From Pomphorhynchus laevis (Eukaryota; Acanthocephala; Palaeacanthocephala; Echinorhynchida; Pomphorhynchidae), in contig WNNJ02001732.1 in assembly GCA_012934845.2 (NCBI GenBank), positions 62,001-126,000 on the forward strand: a DNA stretch of 64,000 nucleotides, written 5' to 3'. Shown one piece after another: positions 35,675-46,835 of the stretch. Position 1 is the stretch's first letter. Each line of letters opens with the position of its first letter. The notes under the pieces were generated by a model. It saw nothing but the letters and a program-made list of their open reading frames with translations, was not told where the DNA came from and searched no databases. The translations under genes and the position numbers were made by a program.

Positions 35675-36554
35675 TCAATAAAGTTTGCTTCGGACAAGGG
35701 AGCATCTTCGTGGTTATGTACCAAACCAACCCGAATGAGACATACGAGGCTAAATTCACAAGAGTTCCAAGACGCAATATGCGCAAGATACAATCTAAAA
35801 GCAAGCGAAACATCACTAAAATGTGCTTGTGGTTCTTACTTTACAACTTCTCATGCATTGTCATGTCATACTGGTGCCATGACTATTATCAGACATAACT
35901 TAGTGAGAGACATTGTAGCTAAGGAACTTGTAGGGGTATGCTGTGACGTGCAAATTGAGCCATGTTTACGATCTATACCAAACAACTACGTATTTAATAA
36001 GCCAACAACCTGCTCTGATGATCAAGCGCGGTCTGATATAGCTTGTAGAGGAATTTTCGGAGGAAATATGGTGCGATCCTTTTTGGACATATGTATTTAC
36101 AGCTCTTTGGCACCTACATACTCTTGCAAAACTCCTCTCGAATGCCATATATACCATCAACAGCGGAAATATGCAAAGTACGGTGAACGAATTGCAGATA
36201 TAGAAAGAGGTACTTTCTTTCCTCTTATATTTTCTACGTCAGGTGGTATTGGACCTGAGACAGATAAAATACTAAAATGGATAGCAGCCAAATCTGCTGA
36301 TCGTAATAAGCTTGCATACAGCGAATGTATTTCTAGGCTGAAATCAAAAATCAGTGTCGCCATTGCAGTTAGTGCATCGGTTTGTATACGTGCTACAAGG
36401 CTTAGAATAAACAAACAAGCACAGTATTATCAAACATAGTAAAAGATGGGCAAGCGTCTAAGATTTACATCAATGACTGATCAAAAAGCAAACAAATTTA
36501 AGGATATTATGTGTATTTGTTGTTTATTTTTATAATAAAAAAATATTAAAAAAA
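35675..36554 (+). pseudogene. R2-like LINE C-terminal fragment inserted in a PLE
   Basis: Frame 35735-36439 reads SQEFQDAICARYNLKASE, zinc knuckle CACG...HALSCH, then RHNLVRDIVAKEL, ARSDIACRGIFGGNMVRSFL plus DICIY (nuclease D..D block), YAKYGERIADIERG and FFPLIFSTSGGIGPETDKIL, ending in CIRATRLR and a stop. The 5' part up to about 35735 is in another frame. Same family as 43.0-44.8 and 52.8-53.8 kb. The interrupted PLE coding word aatggtata is found on both sides (about 35665 and 36555), a target duplication of about 10 bp. The 3' end is A/T-rich, as expected for a LINE. Confidence 0.75.
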
Positions 36555-36640
36555 ATTATACCATTTTGATAGCATTTTCCTTAATTCATTGTTTTCAATT
36601 AATTCTAGATTATGAGTGCATATATGTCCATTTATTTTAG

Positions 36641-37017
36641 TCACGGTACTGATGAGCTCCGTAAGAGCAAAACGCGTCCACCGTTGTTGAAGTTTGTCGT
36701 CACACATAGAATGACTGGGCATTGGGTGTTCCAGGGCAGGTGTAACAACACATTATATTTTATATATTTGCACACTTAAAAGTGTCCCTGTAAAACAGCA
36801 TTTCTATTAAAAGGAATTTAGTGCATGATGCATGGTTAAACAGTAATACACACTGCCATGCACAGAGCGCATGCTAAATTCTCTCTGATGATTCAAATTA
36901 GGGGCAGTTCTGCTTTTCGGACTTTGATCACTGTTTAAACGTGTGCTAAGGCGCCTACAGATGATTATTGTAGTCACGGTACTGATGAGCTCCGTTAGAG
37001 CAAAACGCGTCTACCGT
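36641..37017 (+). mobile_element. Retrozyme-like unit: 333-bp repeat bounded by two hammerhead motifs
   Basis: Two copies of a minimal type I hammerhead layout, 36643-36684 and 36976-37017, exactly 333 bp apart. Each has acggt(a) for stem I, CTGATGA, perfect stem II GCTC/GAGC with a 5-nt loop, AAAAC, two bases, GTC (cleavage site) and (t)accgt closing stem I. Known animal retrozymes and PLE-linked hammerheads have this layout (established knowledge). One odd base: the canonical GAAAC is AAAAC in both, which replaces G12, so activity is doubtful. The interior (36685-36975) has no ORF. Inserted in a PLE coding region, with similar words (ttatgag.gcatatatg and ttatgagtacatatatg) on both sides. 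Confidence 0.65.
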
Positions 37018-37569
37018 TTTTAATCTTATGGATGGTTAATGGTTAGGAATATATTTACTTTTATGAGTACATATATGTTCATTTGTTTTATCAAAATTGA
37101 GACTTTTGCAATTGCATTCTGTTTCTATAATGTTTCTAATATTATCGTTACATATTGATTTTAATTCTTTATTATAATTACAAATTTTTCGTCCTAATGG
37201 TAACAACTTATACCTTATTTTAGGAATATATTTACTTAAATCTGACCCTATTATTTCTTTACTTTTAGAATTATTTAAAAGTCCGGCTATATTTATGTTA
37301 TCTATACATTTATTAATGAAGTTTATGGTTAATGTATATTTTCTATTGTTATTATTAACATTTATTGTCCGATTATAGTATTTTGTATTACAATAACTGT
37401 CTATTATACAACTTAGCCTATCATAGTCGTTAATTAATTTTTGATTTATTGAACAAATGATATCTTTAGAAAAACTTTTAATATTTATAATTGTTAATAT
37501 TTTCAAGTTTATTTTTCTTATTCCTTATTTAATTATTCCTTATTCCTTACTTCATTATATAATGTAAAA

Positions 37570-38795
37570 TTACTAAAGGTATCTAAATCACAAGCGTTTT
37601 TCGTTTTTGGAAGTGGTACCACAATCACTCATTTCCAATCATTTGAAATTATCGACGGATTGAGAGAAACATTAAATAATTTTGAAAGCGGTATGCTAGT
37701 ATACATTTCAAGCGATCAAGGACATAAGTTGGGATATCGTCAGGCCTAGCTGGTATACATTTAGATAATCTGGATAGCTATCTTTCAACTTCCTTCATTG
37801 TGACAATTATGCACGGACTCTGACAGATTGATGAGCCATCAAACTGTTGACTTTATAATCATTATCTCTTTTTAAAGATAGCGCAAGCACACAAGTGGAC
37901 GCTTCAGCGATTTATCTTAGGATCTCAACAAATTCATTTCTGATACGAATGCGTCGAACACTATTAGATACTTTTGATTCGACAAGCATAATTCCAAAAT
38001 CGCTTGGGTGTTTGTACCAAAGACATATCAACATCATTCTCGTACACGTATATCTTTTCCGATTTTAAGCGATTACATTCATTACGAATTCGTTTGTACT
38101 CACTATATGAACCTTTACTCTTCCTCCAGGGACTGCACGCTTTATTTCTGAACCCTATACAACGCTTTATTTAAATATCAAACCACGTGAGTTTATTAGA
38201 CCTCTTATGCTTGTTAAATACACACATGATAGCAAATTCATCTTGACTTGTATAATCCCACTTTTGATAGACTGCCACATGCTCTACACATCGCGATCAT
38301 TACAAAAGAAAATCCCTTAGCATAGTCAACTATCACATTTTTTGGAACAGTTTCCGTACTCGCTTCTCCTAATCTGATCTGCAAATATCCATGATAATCT
38401 CAATATCGATAGTAACTGTTTGGATTTTCGTATAATATAATATTTTAATCATACTTCATTATATAATGTAAAATCATAATGGTTCTGTTTGAGATCTATC
38501 CGAAAACATGAATATAGAGCTGCGTGATAATTCGTTGTAAGGAATGCGATGCATTGTATAACACTTTAGTCCACTTTTTGAGTGTTGATTTTCTACATTC
38601 CGATTCAACTAGATTGAAATCATCACACCTCAGTACTTTACATATGCTGCTCGTATTCTAGTTCTTCGTTGAAATATTCTTTGACCGTCCTTATTCACCT
38701 AGGTATTGTGCGCTACATAGTCTGCACATACCAATGTATAATATTTCTTCCGATTTACAGTTAAATACACGTGTTGGTGGATTACGAAGTCCGGT
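37570..38795 (-). pseudogene. LINE family X fragment (third copy of the linker/RT start)
   Basis: Reverse complement of about 25064-26290, ending at the same VVPLPKTKN block and retaining the fuller linker lost in the 33.6-kb copy. Broken frames. Directly follows the 5' end of PLE copy C. Confidence 0.65.
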
Positions 38796-39199
38796 TAAGG
38801 TCAAAATTCTTACATGTACGCTAATGTTATTGCAGCATTTGGCTCAATGTCTGAACATGAGAAAAGCCTTTTCGAGCAGGCCCTTGTCTGAACAAGATGT
38901 TGTCAGTAATATCTTCATACGGATGCTGTGATTCACTTATTGCACGGTATTCAAACTGCGCAAATGTCGATACAGATGTTGTTGAAGGTCTGTTACCCGT
39001 TTACGAAAAATTTCAATCTAAATTCTGAACGACAAAGAAACGCCATATTCAGTTATATCCTTTGAACCAAGTAAATAGTTGATCAATGATAAATGGTATT
39101 AACTCAAAACAGCTTAAATAACACCGATCAGTCAAAACGATCATCACATGAAAATTACTCTACAAATATCTACGAACTTCCTTCACCTTTCATAGCATG

Positions 39200-40920
39200 A
39201 TCAATTTTGATAGTGAAAGCGAAACTAGCAGCAAGCTAGATGATAAAGACCAATTGCCGCCTAAGTACAAACATATTAATGACGATTGGCTTGAGCAGAT
39301 TCGCAACAAAGCTTCAACCTGTAAGTGTTGATGACAAAACAATAACTTAACATTGCTTCACTACTTTGTTGAGGTAAGTATTCCAGAAATCAGAGTATTT
39401 ACAATTTATTGTATCAACATTCCTATCATGAGTTGAAATATGTAATATATACAAAGATCGTCTGTGAGATGGACAAAACGGCATTACTTTACATTTTGAG
39501 AAATTGAATTTTATGTTATTCTCAAGGCATTAATCTATGACCTTACCTTATTCAAGTTCGATTTTTTGTTCAATAGCATCTGGATCCGAAATTTACAAAA
39601 TCATCGTATAGTCGTCCCCGAATTTAATTCCACACGAGTTAATAAGCGAGGGTCTGAGATCATTTACATATATGGTAAATAACATTGGCGAAATAACACC
39701 GCTCTGAGACACTTGCGAGTATCGGAAGCACATCTGAACGATATCCGTTATATGAAATAAACTGACTACGATCGGAAGAAACGAAGATATCTAAACTACT
39801 TGCAAGAGAGCGAAATCACTAATTTTCATTTTATTCAATAGTATATAGTGATTGACACTATGGAACGGCCCAAAATGTCGATAACTCTTTTTTTGTAGAA
39901 GCATAAGAGCGTTAACCGATTACTGATTTGGTCGATAAGCAAATTGATAGTCACCCAGTACAGCATTAAGTGTTTAGAAATATTTTGCAGAAACATAATT
40001 CAAGCAACTTCCCAAAAACGGAATTTAAACTAATCGGCCGAAAATTGAGCCCAGTTTTATCCTTTGAATTTAGTATCACTTTGGACGACTTTAGCTGATT
40101 GAAATCTCCTTGTGATAAGGGAAGCTAAGATAGGAGATAAATCCATGATTAGTAATTTAGCTAGCCAGCATCTGATACCATCTACGTATGTTTTCGATGA
40201 GTTAAGGTAGGATATGTTTTCGATGAGTTAAGGTAAACATATATTTTATTGAAGGAGGAATGTCTGATATTTTTTGGATAATTCACTAAATGAGGTAAAT
40301 GACCGGATTAATTCATTAAGCCTCATTACTAATTCGTCTTCACTAAGATTACGAAAAACATTGTGCGTTTAAAATCACTAAAGATAAAAAATTATGGGAC
40401 TTGTGTATATTCGTTAGGAAATTAAGAAGAGTGAACGATACCGCACTCAAGGCACGATATACTAAACATAAAGTAATAATAGCACTTTTATATTGCGTAA
40501 TACTCAATTGTAGAGCATCGGCATAACTTGAATCATCAATGAATTTTACGACCGAAATAACCGTCAAACTCACATGAATAAAGAAGGCAACTCCAACACC
40601 GCGTCCATGTGCTCGATCAGATCTGTAGAGATCAAATTCAGGTATGTGAACCAACATCAGATATGTCAGAATGAAACCAACTTTCACAAATTCCAAAGAC
40701 ATTGGCATCAGGACAACACATCTAATACATAATCTAATCCAACTTATTAACTACGCTACGTGCATTTGTAAATGTAAATTTTATGAAAGACGAATCATTT
40801 CGACATTGGCTATCCGTTGCTCGCATGGTAATCAAAGATTCACACATGTCACAGGAAACCGACCGATCTACAATTTCAATGGCGTCCAACGTACAAATGG
40901 ATTTTGATGAACAACTCGAA
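39200..40920 (-). pseudogene. Jockey/CR1-like LINE relic (endonuclease and RT)
   Basis: Minus-strand frame 40349-40708 holds HIPEFDLYRSDRAHGRGVGV then AFFIHVSL, the endonuclease 'R.DR..GGGV' block. Downstream (about 39750-39400) in other frames: SGVISPMLFTIYVNDLRPSL, IKFGDDYTMIL (catalytic FADD changed to FGDD) and NIKFNFSKCKVM. Many stops. Order and strand agree with one element. Confidence 0.6.
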
Positions 40921-41431
40921 AATTTTTAATGCATATGTCTTTCTCGCCTAATAATAGACGCTTGTGCAGCCCGTCCTTAGCATTTCCAGTTTTGAACAAA
41001 CATCAAGGGACATATCTCTCAAAATACGGAGAGAGTTTTTTCTAGACGATGATCCTAACTAAATACATAGTATGTGTTGATGTATTAGCGACAACCTATA
41101 ACAATCGCGGTATGTTTAAACTGTTACTTCGCTTGCCAATTCAAAACAAACTTCTAGTCACAATATCTTTTGCTTTAACTTTATCGCTAGCATTGAACAT
41201 TTTATTCATAAATTTTTTTATCGCACTAATACCATCGTTAACTAGCTCATGAGACAGAAACATTTGATCCATATAGAATCAAATTGTTTAAAATAAAATT
41301 ATTATATTCAATAATAAAATTTTACATTTCGAATTTTATTTAACTTAATTTAGCATTTGTTTGGTTTTCTTTTTACAATATCATTCAATATATTTATTTG
41401 TAAATTAGCGTAACGCGTTAGTCTGGCGTGA
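40921..41431. other. Region upstream of TIMM22
   Basis: A 67-residue plus-strand frame at 41049-41252 has a hydrophobic stretch but no recognisable family and is treated as chance. The 90 bp before 41432 would include the TIMM22 5' UTR. Confidence 0.35.
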
Positions 41432-41938
41432 ATGGACGACACGACACTCGTGCAACTAATTGATTCACTTATTGGACCGAACAAACGCAAGCGAAATGCA
41501 ACGTTACCACCGTTACCTCCTCAAGTAATGACCGAAGCGAAAATTCGCCGGATAATGGAAAGCTGTCCGATGAAAAGTGTGTTTAGTCTTTGTGGCGGTG
41601 CCTTGGTTGGAGCCGTATTTGGATTATTTACCGCCAGCATAGACCCAATGTCTACTGTTACTTTAGAGACTCCTACAACGAAAGTAGTCTTAAGAGAAAT
41701 GAAATGGAGAATGAAATCGTATTCGAAAAGTTTTGCCTTTATTGGTGCGACATTCAGCGGAATCGAGTGCTGCATTGAAAGTTATAGGGCTAAAACAGAT
41801 TTGCGGAATGGAATTTACAGTGGATTTTTGACTGGTGGCATCCTTGGAATTAAAGCTGGACCTCAAGCTGCTCTATTAGGAGCTCTCGGTTTTGCATCAT
41901 TTTCAGCTGCCATTGAATATTATCTTCTTCACCGTTGA
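41432..41938 (+). CDS. TIMM22: Mitochondrial inner-membrane translocase subunit Tim22 (168 aa)
   Basis: Channel-forming core of the TIM22 complex, which inserts multispanning carrier proteins into the mitochondrial inner membrane. The frame starts MDDTTLVQLIDSLIG and contains MESCPMKSVFSLCGGALVGA (first segment with the conserved Cys), FGLFTASIDP, KSYSKSFAFIGATFSGIECC then IESYR (the most conserved Tim17/22/23 block, with the second Cys), NGIYSGFLTGGILGIKAGPQ and FASFSAAIEYYL. Gly-rich membrane segments and paired cysteines are as expected. Length is slightly below the roughly 190 residues of vertebrate proteins, mostly at the N-terminus. Single exon. Repetitive LINE sequence begins about 220 bp downstream. 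No break is seen, so it is likely functional. Confidence 0.95.
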   Translation: MDDTTLVQLIDSLIGPNKRKRNATLPPLPPQVMTEAKIRRIMESCPMKSVFSLCGGALVGAVFGLFTASIDPMSTVTLETPTTKVVLREMKWRMKSYSKSFAFIGATFSGIECCIESYRAKTDLRNGIYSGFLTGGILGIKAGPQAALLGALGFASFSAAIEYYLLHR

Positions 41939-42151
41939 TTATTAATATTCTAATTTTAAATGTAAATTCTTATACGCCATGTTTTTACTGATAATAATCA
42001 GATAACAATATCATAATAATTAGATATCAACCAGATGTTTTTTGTATCTAAAAAGTCAAAACAAAGTTATAACGAAATGCTTTTACCGTAAATAGTAGGA
42101 GAATTTGAAAAAGTAGACAGTTGTATAGGTTTGTTTCAGCTGAGATAATTG

Positions 42152-42660
42152 TTTTATATTACCAACCATACAAGGCTAATATGTCGAGTGATAACCATAC
42201 TCGTGTACAATACATCAAACAATATATAACCGTCCGATACCGTCTAGATTCAACGTGTTAAAGATAAATTTACAGGAACAAAGAAAGTAAAAGGGTTCTG
42301 TTCTAAAAGTTTAATATGTTTCGATAGATCCTGTTATCATCTTCAGGAATTACAAGTTTTTCTAAAAGTTAAAATAAGTCTTGGATTAAGACTTATTATT
42401 TTTAGATTAAAACTTTTTTTACTCATTTCGTTTATGTAAATTTTTTACTAATAAAAAATTTAGAAAAAAATGGATATCGAGAGGTGTTTTCAAAATTTTT
42501 TATCCAGAGTGATGTGGATGTTGCGAAGCGTCTAAAAGTTCTGAGAGTTTTTCGACTCGGCAAGAAACTGTTAGCCAAACCGAGGCTTTTAAAAGTTGTT
42601 CAAAACATTCAAAAGATCATGTTAACTTCCTACTTTGGTTGGTTAAATTAAACCAACCAA
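42152..42660 (+). pseudogene. LINE Z relative: 5' leader and ORF1 scrap
   Basis: The leader 42152-42386 repeats the 5' leader of the LINE at 46.5 kb (words such as tcaacgtgttaaagataaat and cctgttatcatcttcagga). After a change of sequence near 42390-42480 shared with 51040-51110, a frame reads VAKRLKVLRVFRLGKKLLAK then PRLLKVVQNIQK, matching the ORF1 block LVKSLFRLGKK..RPRLLKVV. Then it decays. Confidence 0.6.
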
Positions 42661-42950
42661 AACACACGTTGTATTTACAAAAAATAAATAAATTTCAAAA
42701 ATCTATAATAATGCAGAATTTTTATATACTCAAACTACAGGTCTTATCTATCTGTCTTTTAGGTATTCGTGGATACCTAAAAATAGGTATCTACGAATAA
42801 ATTTATCACATTAGAAATTTGCAAATTTATCCCATTGATAAATTCACAAATTTATTAAAATAATAAGATACAATAATATTTTTTTTGTTTTTTTTTAATA
42901 GAATAATTTTAATATAAAACATTAATAAAACATTTTTAAGGTTATCCGCA
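42661..42950. other. AT-rich spacer
   Basis: No gene seen. A small inverted repeat (taggtattcgtggatacctaaaaataggtatc) near 42760-42790 could fold. Confidence 0.3.
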
Positions 42951-44830
42951 AATGGGCCCTAATTTTGTCGGAAAATATATATCATTTTTCATTTTTTTCA
43001 TGTGTCGCAGTCACTCTGGTAAGTCCGCTTGAAAAGTCGAAATCCGCTGATATTGTACGCGTGAACATCGAAGCGCCGCAGAACAAATTTTTGAAAGGGA
43101 CGTACTGATATATGTCCTGATCGAAGCGATCGTCTCATCAGTTTTTTGCCGTTAAGCAATTTTTAGAGCCAATAATTTGATACATGCTCTTGCACTTTTG
43201 CCAGCACCGCCAGTAGTCGCCCAAATAAGGGGGCAAAATGAGCTGTGCTCTAATGTATGTATCCTCTCTTCATACTTGGCACATTTTCTATTTTCGTGAA
43301 AAGTGAAAGTATCATCTGTCGACTTTTCGCAGTAGGATGGAGCATGATTGTTGAAAACGACTACATCAAAAAATGTACGCTCCATATTCCCACCGAAGAG
43401 TCCATTACTCACTATATCAGCTCGAGCATCATCTTGTCTGGTTGTGTGCTAATATCAAACATAATGTTTTCTGGAACTTGAGTCAGAGTAGGTTCTGCAT
43501 ACACATTCCAACAGACTGTGTTCAACTTCTTAACCAAAAAATCGCGAAGTTTATTATGACGAATGTAGTAGAATGCGCCTCTTTTGCACGATAGAGCGTG
43601 TGTCGTTGTTAAACTCTGACCGCATTGACACTTTTCCGGAAAATTTTTGGGAGTTAAACCGTATCGAACAGATAGAGCATCTCGAAACTCTTGCGTTGAC
43701 AACTTGCATTCCGAAGAAACCAAATCATCTATTGAAGCACGTTTCAGAGATGCATATTCCACGGATTTTCGCACTATAGGCTTGATCACTAGCTTGAGAC
43801 TTTCAGCACGACTACGATTTTCTTCTTTGTGCTCTTTTCGAATTGCAGACAATAACTGTGTTACTGAGAAATCGATATCTAAAGCAGATTTTTCATAAAC
43901 GGATGATAACACCCGTGCAGCCTTGTACTGTCGGATCGATTCCCTTTCAATATTTCGTATTCCAAGTCCTCCAATATTGGTCGGCAACGAACATACATCT
44001 CTCAAACCAACATCAATGTCATCGTCAAACATGACATTCATGAATTTTGTTTCAATAGCACTCTTTACATTATCCAACCATTCAATGTCGCAATCAATAG
44101 CACGGAATAGGTGAGTCCACTTTGACTGAACCGCAAGATAATATGCTATAAATGCGGAATGTGCATTGGTATTAGCGACATTAGCGACATCCTCGACTAG
44201 ATCTGACATTGATAAAAACTGCTCGCGGCAATATTCTTTTACAAACTTTGGTGTGCCAATAGGTGCACCAAGTACCTTTAATCCATTGTCAATAATATTT
44301 ATGCCATCCACCCCAAAGATATATTAAGCGCGGATCCTGTTTCGTGTATGAATAAGCAACCTCGATTTGTTTTAATTGACATGGTACCCATACTGTTCCC
44401 CTATTGAACAAAGGAGACGCCATACACGTGATAGATCTTTAAGTCCACCAACGAAAGTCGAATCATCTGCATACTAACACTGCTTTACTGCTGGAATCAA
44501 TTCACGGATTTTATATATCAAAGGAATAGACGAGATTGCAAATGCTGGCATCGCGAGGGTGTCCCCTTGTGTGACCCCTTCTGCCGACACTAAATTACCT
44601 CCTTGACCAACAAGTAACGCATCTAATCTGTATGTATTTTTTAGAACACATGTAAGGGCAGGGCATACTTTATCGACATTTTTAAGCATTAGACACCTAT
44701 TCATTAGATTAAACGCGTTCTTCGCGTCCACCGACAATATTCCACATTCCTCGTCCGAGTGAAAGCGATCGTTTAATGTATGTATAACATACGCTAACCC
44801 ACCTGATTGTCCCGCACACATTTGCGGACA
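42950..44830 (-). pseudogene. R2-like LINE, RT through nuclease, the most complete copy
   Basis: Minus strand from 44821: SGGLAYVIHTLNDRF, SVDAKNAFNLMNR (block A), EGVTQGDTLAMPAFAISSIP (block B), QYADDSTF (block C; a stop sits just before YADD), GLKVLGAPIGTPKFVKEYC, IRNIERESIRQYKAARVLSS, STQEFRDALSVRYGL, zinc knuckle CQCG...HALSCKRGAF, RHNKLRDFLVKKL, SNGLFGGNMERTFFDVVVF and FCPLIWATTGGAGKSA. Frames change near 44470-44330 and 43410. A 3' region of about 200 bp ends with gcaaatgggcc-type sequence also found near 52835. The N-terminus is missing. Confidence 0.8.
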
Positions 44831-44899
44831 TCTTTGCTCTGTATTTCAGACATCTTTGCTCCGCTACTTGGCTGCAAGTCAAAACATGGCCATTCTAGT

Positions 44900-46430
44900 T
44901 GGTTCGACAGAGTTTCTGGATGCACTTAGGTCCCACAACAAATTGTGATGCAAGTTTAGACGTTTTCTTGCTTTCAAACATGCCTTCATCGACTCTAGAA
45001 ACTTATGGATAAAATTTCAGAAACGCTATTTTTGCGAAGAGGGTATCGCCAGGGATGCACCTTTAAACCCTAGAGGTTTTGGTCATATGTAAGAAATAAC
45101 AAAACCTTTGTCACCACAATTAGCTTAATTCAAACGCCAGCTGAGACTTTAACCGAACCATCTAATTCGCCCAACATTTAGCTGATAGTTTCTCAGTGCA
45201 AGTTTCGATTACTGACAAAGAGCGTGACTTTAGTTGGAAGTATGTTCCGATTGCACATCGGTGTTATGTTCGTCCACTCAGAGTTGATGAGGTGTTGAAC
45301 GAGGTTATGAAGCTCGATCTGTTCGCATCTCCGGTACCAGACAATATTGCCCCCATCTTTGTCAAAACCCCAGCGAAAAAAAACAGTTAAAACCTTTAAC
45401 TCTGCTTTTCAGATATAACTTGGACATATCATGGATTCCTGACAGTTGGAAATGTACAATTGTGGTACCCGTTCCCCAAAAGCATCCTGCTAGCTTTTGT
45501 GCGGACTTTCAGTCAATCAGTTTAACCAGATCAGTGAATTCTGCAAACTCTTAGAAATACTCATTGCTAGTAGAATCAGGTTCATCTAAACTGTAATCAT
45601 ATATAGGTTTATTCACAACCTGGTTTCAGGATTAGACATTCATGCCCAACTAATCTACTAACTGAGCGTGAAAAATGGACAGATGCTCTGAGTGTTGGGT
45701 TTAAGGTTCACAGTTACTATATTGAAGATATTGTCCTAAGGGAAGTGTCTCAACATACAAATTTAAGTATCATTGTCCATTGATGCTTGAAAGCAAAGTT
45801 AAACACCGACTGCACTCTAGGTAAAGCTACTTGGTCATTATATTGTATAAAAATCGCATTCATCATGTAAGCTGTCAAATGTTCAAGAGCTTATTCGTCT
45901 CCATCGTCGGTCCACACTTGAAATTCTAAATTCAGGCTTGTTACCTGTCATCAAGCGAGAAGTATTAGACATTGAGTCTATTCTTAGGCGGAGATCGAGG
46001 CTGTGTTGGCTTAGGTGGTAGTGAGTATCAATTACGTCTTTGTCGTATTGCAATGTTTTCGGCGCGTGAGAGGTTCGTAGCTGTGAAAATGCTTTGCCTA
46101 TGGTAAATGTCGAATGGTGTGGGGGGGGTTATCCCACCGATGTAATCACTAGTCGGGTAGGTAGGCTGTGAGGGCATAGTAGTAATCACTAGTCGGGTAG
46201 GTAGGATGCGAGGACATAGTAGAGTCTTGTATGAATCTCTATTTGGCAGATTACCGAAACTATTTATACTACCGAGGAAGGGAATTAACATGTGAAATTC
46301 GTTGCCCGAGGAAGTCGTTGCTGACTCTAGCTTGAACAATTTTAAATCACGATGCTGCAAATGGATATGTGATCAATGCCGCGTTTCAGCACCTCTGCTG
46401 AACTCTCCTATTTAGTTCCGTTGATTGACT
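44900..46430 (+). pseudogene. Jockey-like LINE relic
   Basis: Plus strand: IAHRCYVRPLRVDEVLNEVM plus KLDLFASPVPDNI (RT entry), then ISWIPDSWKCTIVVPVPQKH (block 1). After a gap, LRLCRIAMFSARERFVAVKM, YESLFGRLPKLFILPRKGIN and NSLPEEVVADSSLNNFKS, the usual C-terminal end. Numerous frameshifts. A direct repeat of about 48 bp (taatcactagtcgggtaggt...) occurs twice at 46142-46220. Confidence 0.6.
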
Positions 46431-46509
46431 ATTTGCTTTTTCTATTTTTTTAGCTCTACCTGAATAGCGTTTTAGCTTTGGCATGCATTTGAATAAATAT
46501 CTTTAATAT

Positions 46510-46835
46510 AATTTGGTCAGTATTATTAAGCATACAAGCCCAATATGTCGAGTGATAACATTACTCGTGTATAATACATCAAACAATATTTTTGTGATGA
46601 CCATCCGATACCGTCTAGATTCAACGTGTTAAAGATAAATTTATAGGAACAAAGAAAGTAAAAAGGTTCTGTTCTAAAAGTTCAATATGTTTCGATAGAT
46701 CCTGTTATCATCTTCAGGAATTACAAGTTTTTCTAAAAGTTAAAATAAGTCTTGGTTATTAAAAACTCTTACAATCTAAAGTAAATACAATCTAAAGTAA
46801 ATACAATTAATATACACAATTGTTTTCGTACTGTT
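46510..46835 (+). promoter_or_regulatory. LINE Z 5' untranslated leader (likely internal promoter region)
   Basis: About 250 bp repeated before two other LINE Z-related pieces (42152 and 51120). Conserved words include aatatgtcgagtgataac and atacatcaaacaatat. In LINEs this region carries the internal promoter, which is an inference here. Confidence 0.5.

Larger units (their letters stand above)
33735..37510 (-). pseudogene. Penelope-like element, family 2 (copy C), longest copy, twice interrupted
   Basis: Order on the minus strand: N-terminal part (37036-37506: LLPLGRKICNYNKELKSIC, then a CxC...H.CTH zinc-finger-like ECNCKSLNFDKTNEHICTH); a ribozyme-bearing insert; NGHICTHNLELIENNELRKM; an R2-like LINE fragment inserted at WYN; then YNDLNAYFDKLINS, TTIDKASNNFVFICKKLYYD, IPILYWNLKLHKNSIKPRFICS, the RT core in broken frames (to about 34260) and a terminal module (33972-34076). 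This copy shows that the family has a sizeable N-terminal region with a zinc finger. I found no GIY-YIG motif, but the 5' end may be missing. Dead from stops and insertions. Confidence 0.7.

Noticed and set aside
41049-41252. 67-aa hydrophobic ORF upstream of TIMM22
   Set aside because: No family recognised, no duplicate and no splice context; AT-rich DNA yields such frames by chance.
43095-43145. A hammerhead in the 3' region of the R2-like LINE (CTGATGAGACGATCG on the minus strand)
   Set aside because: CTGATGA is followed by a small hairpin, but there is no GAAAC and no UH cleavage site at the right distance.
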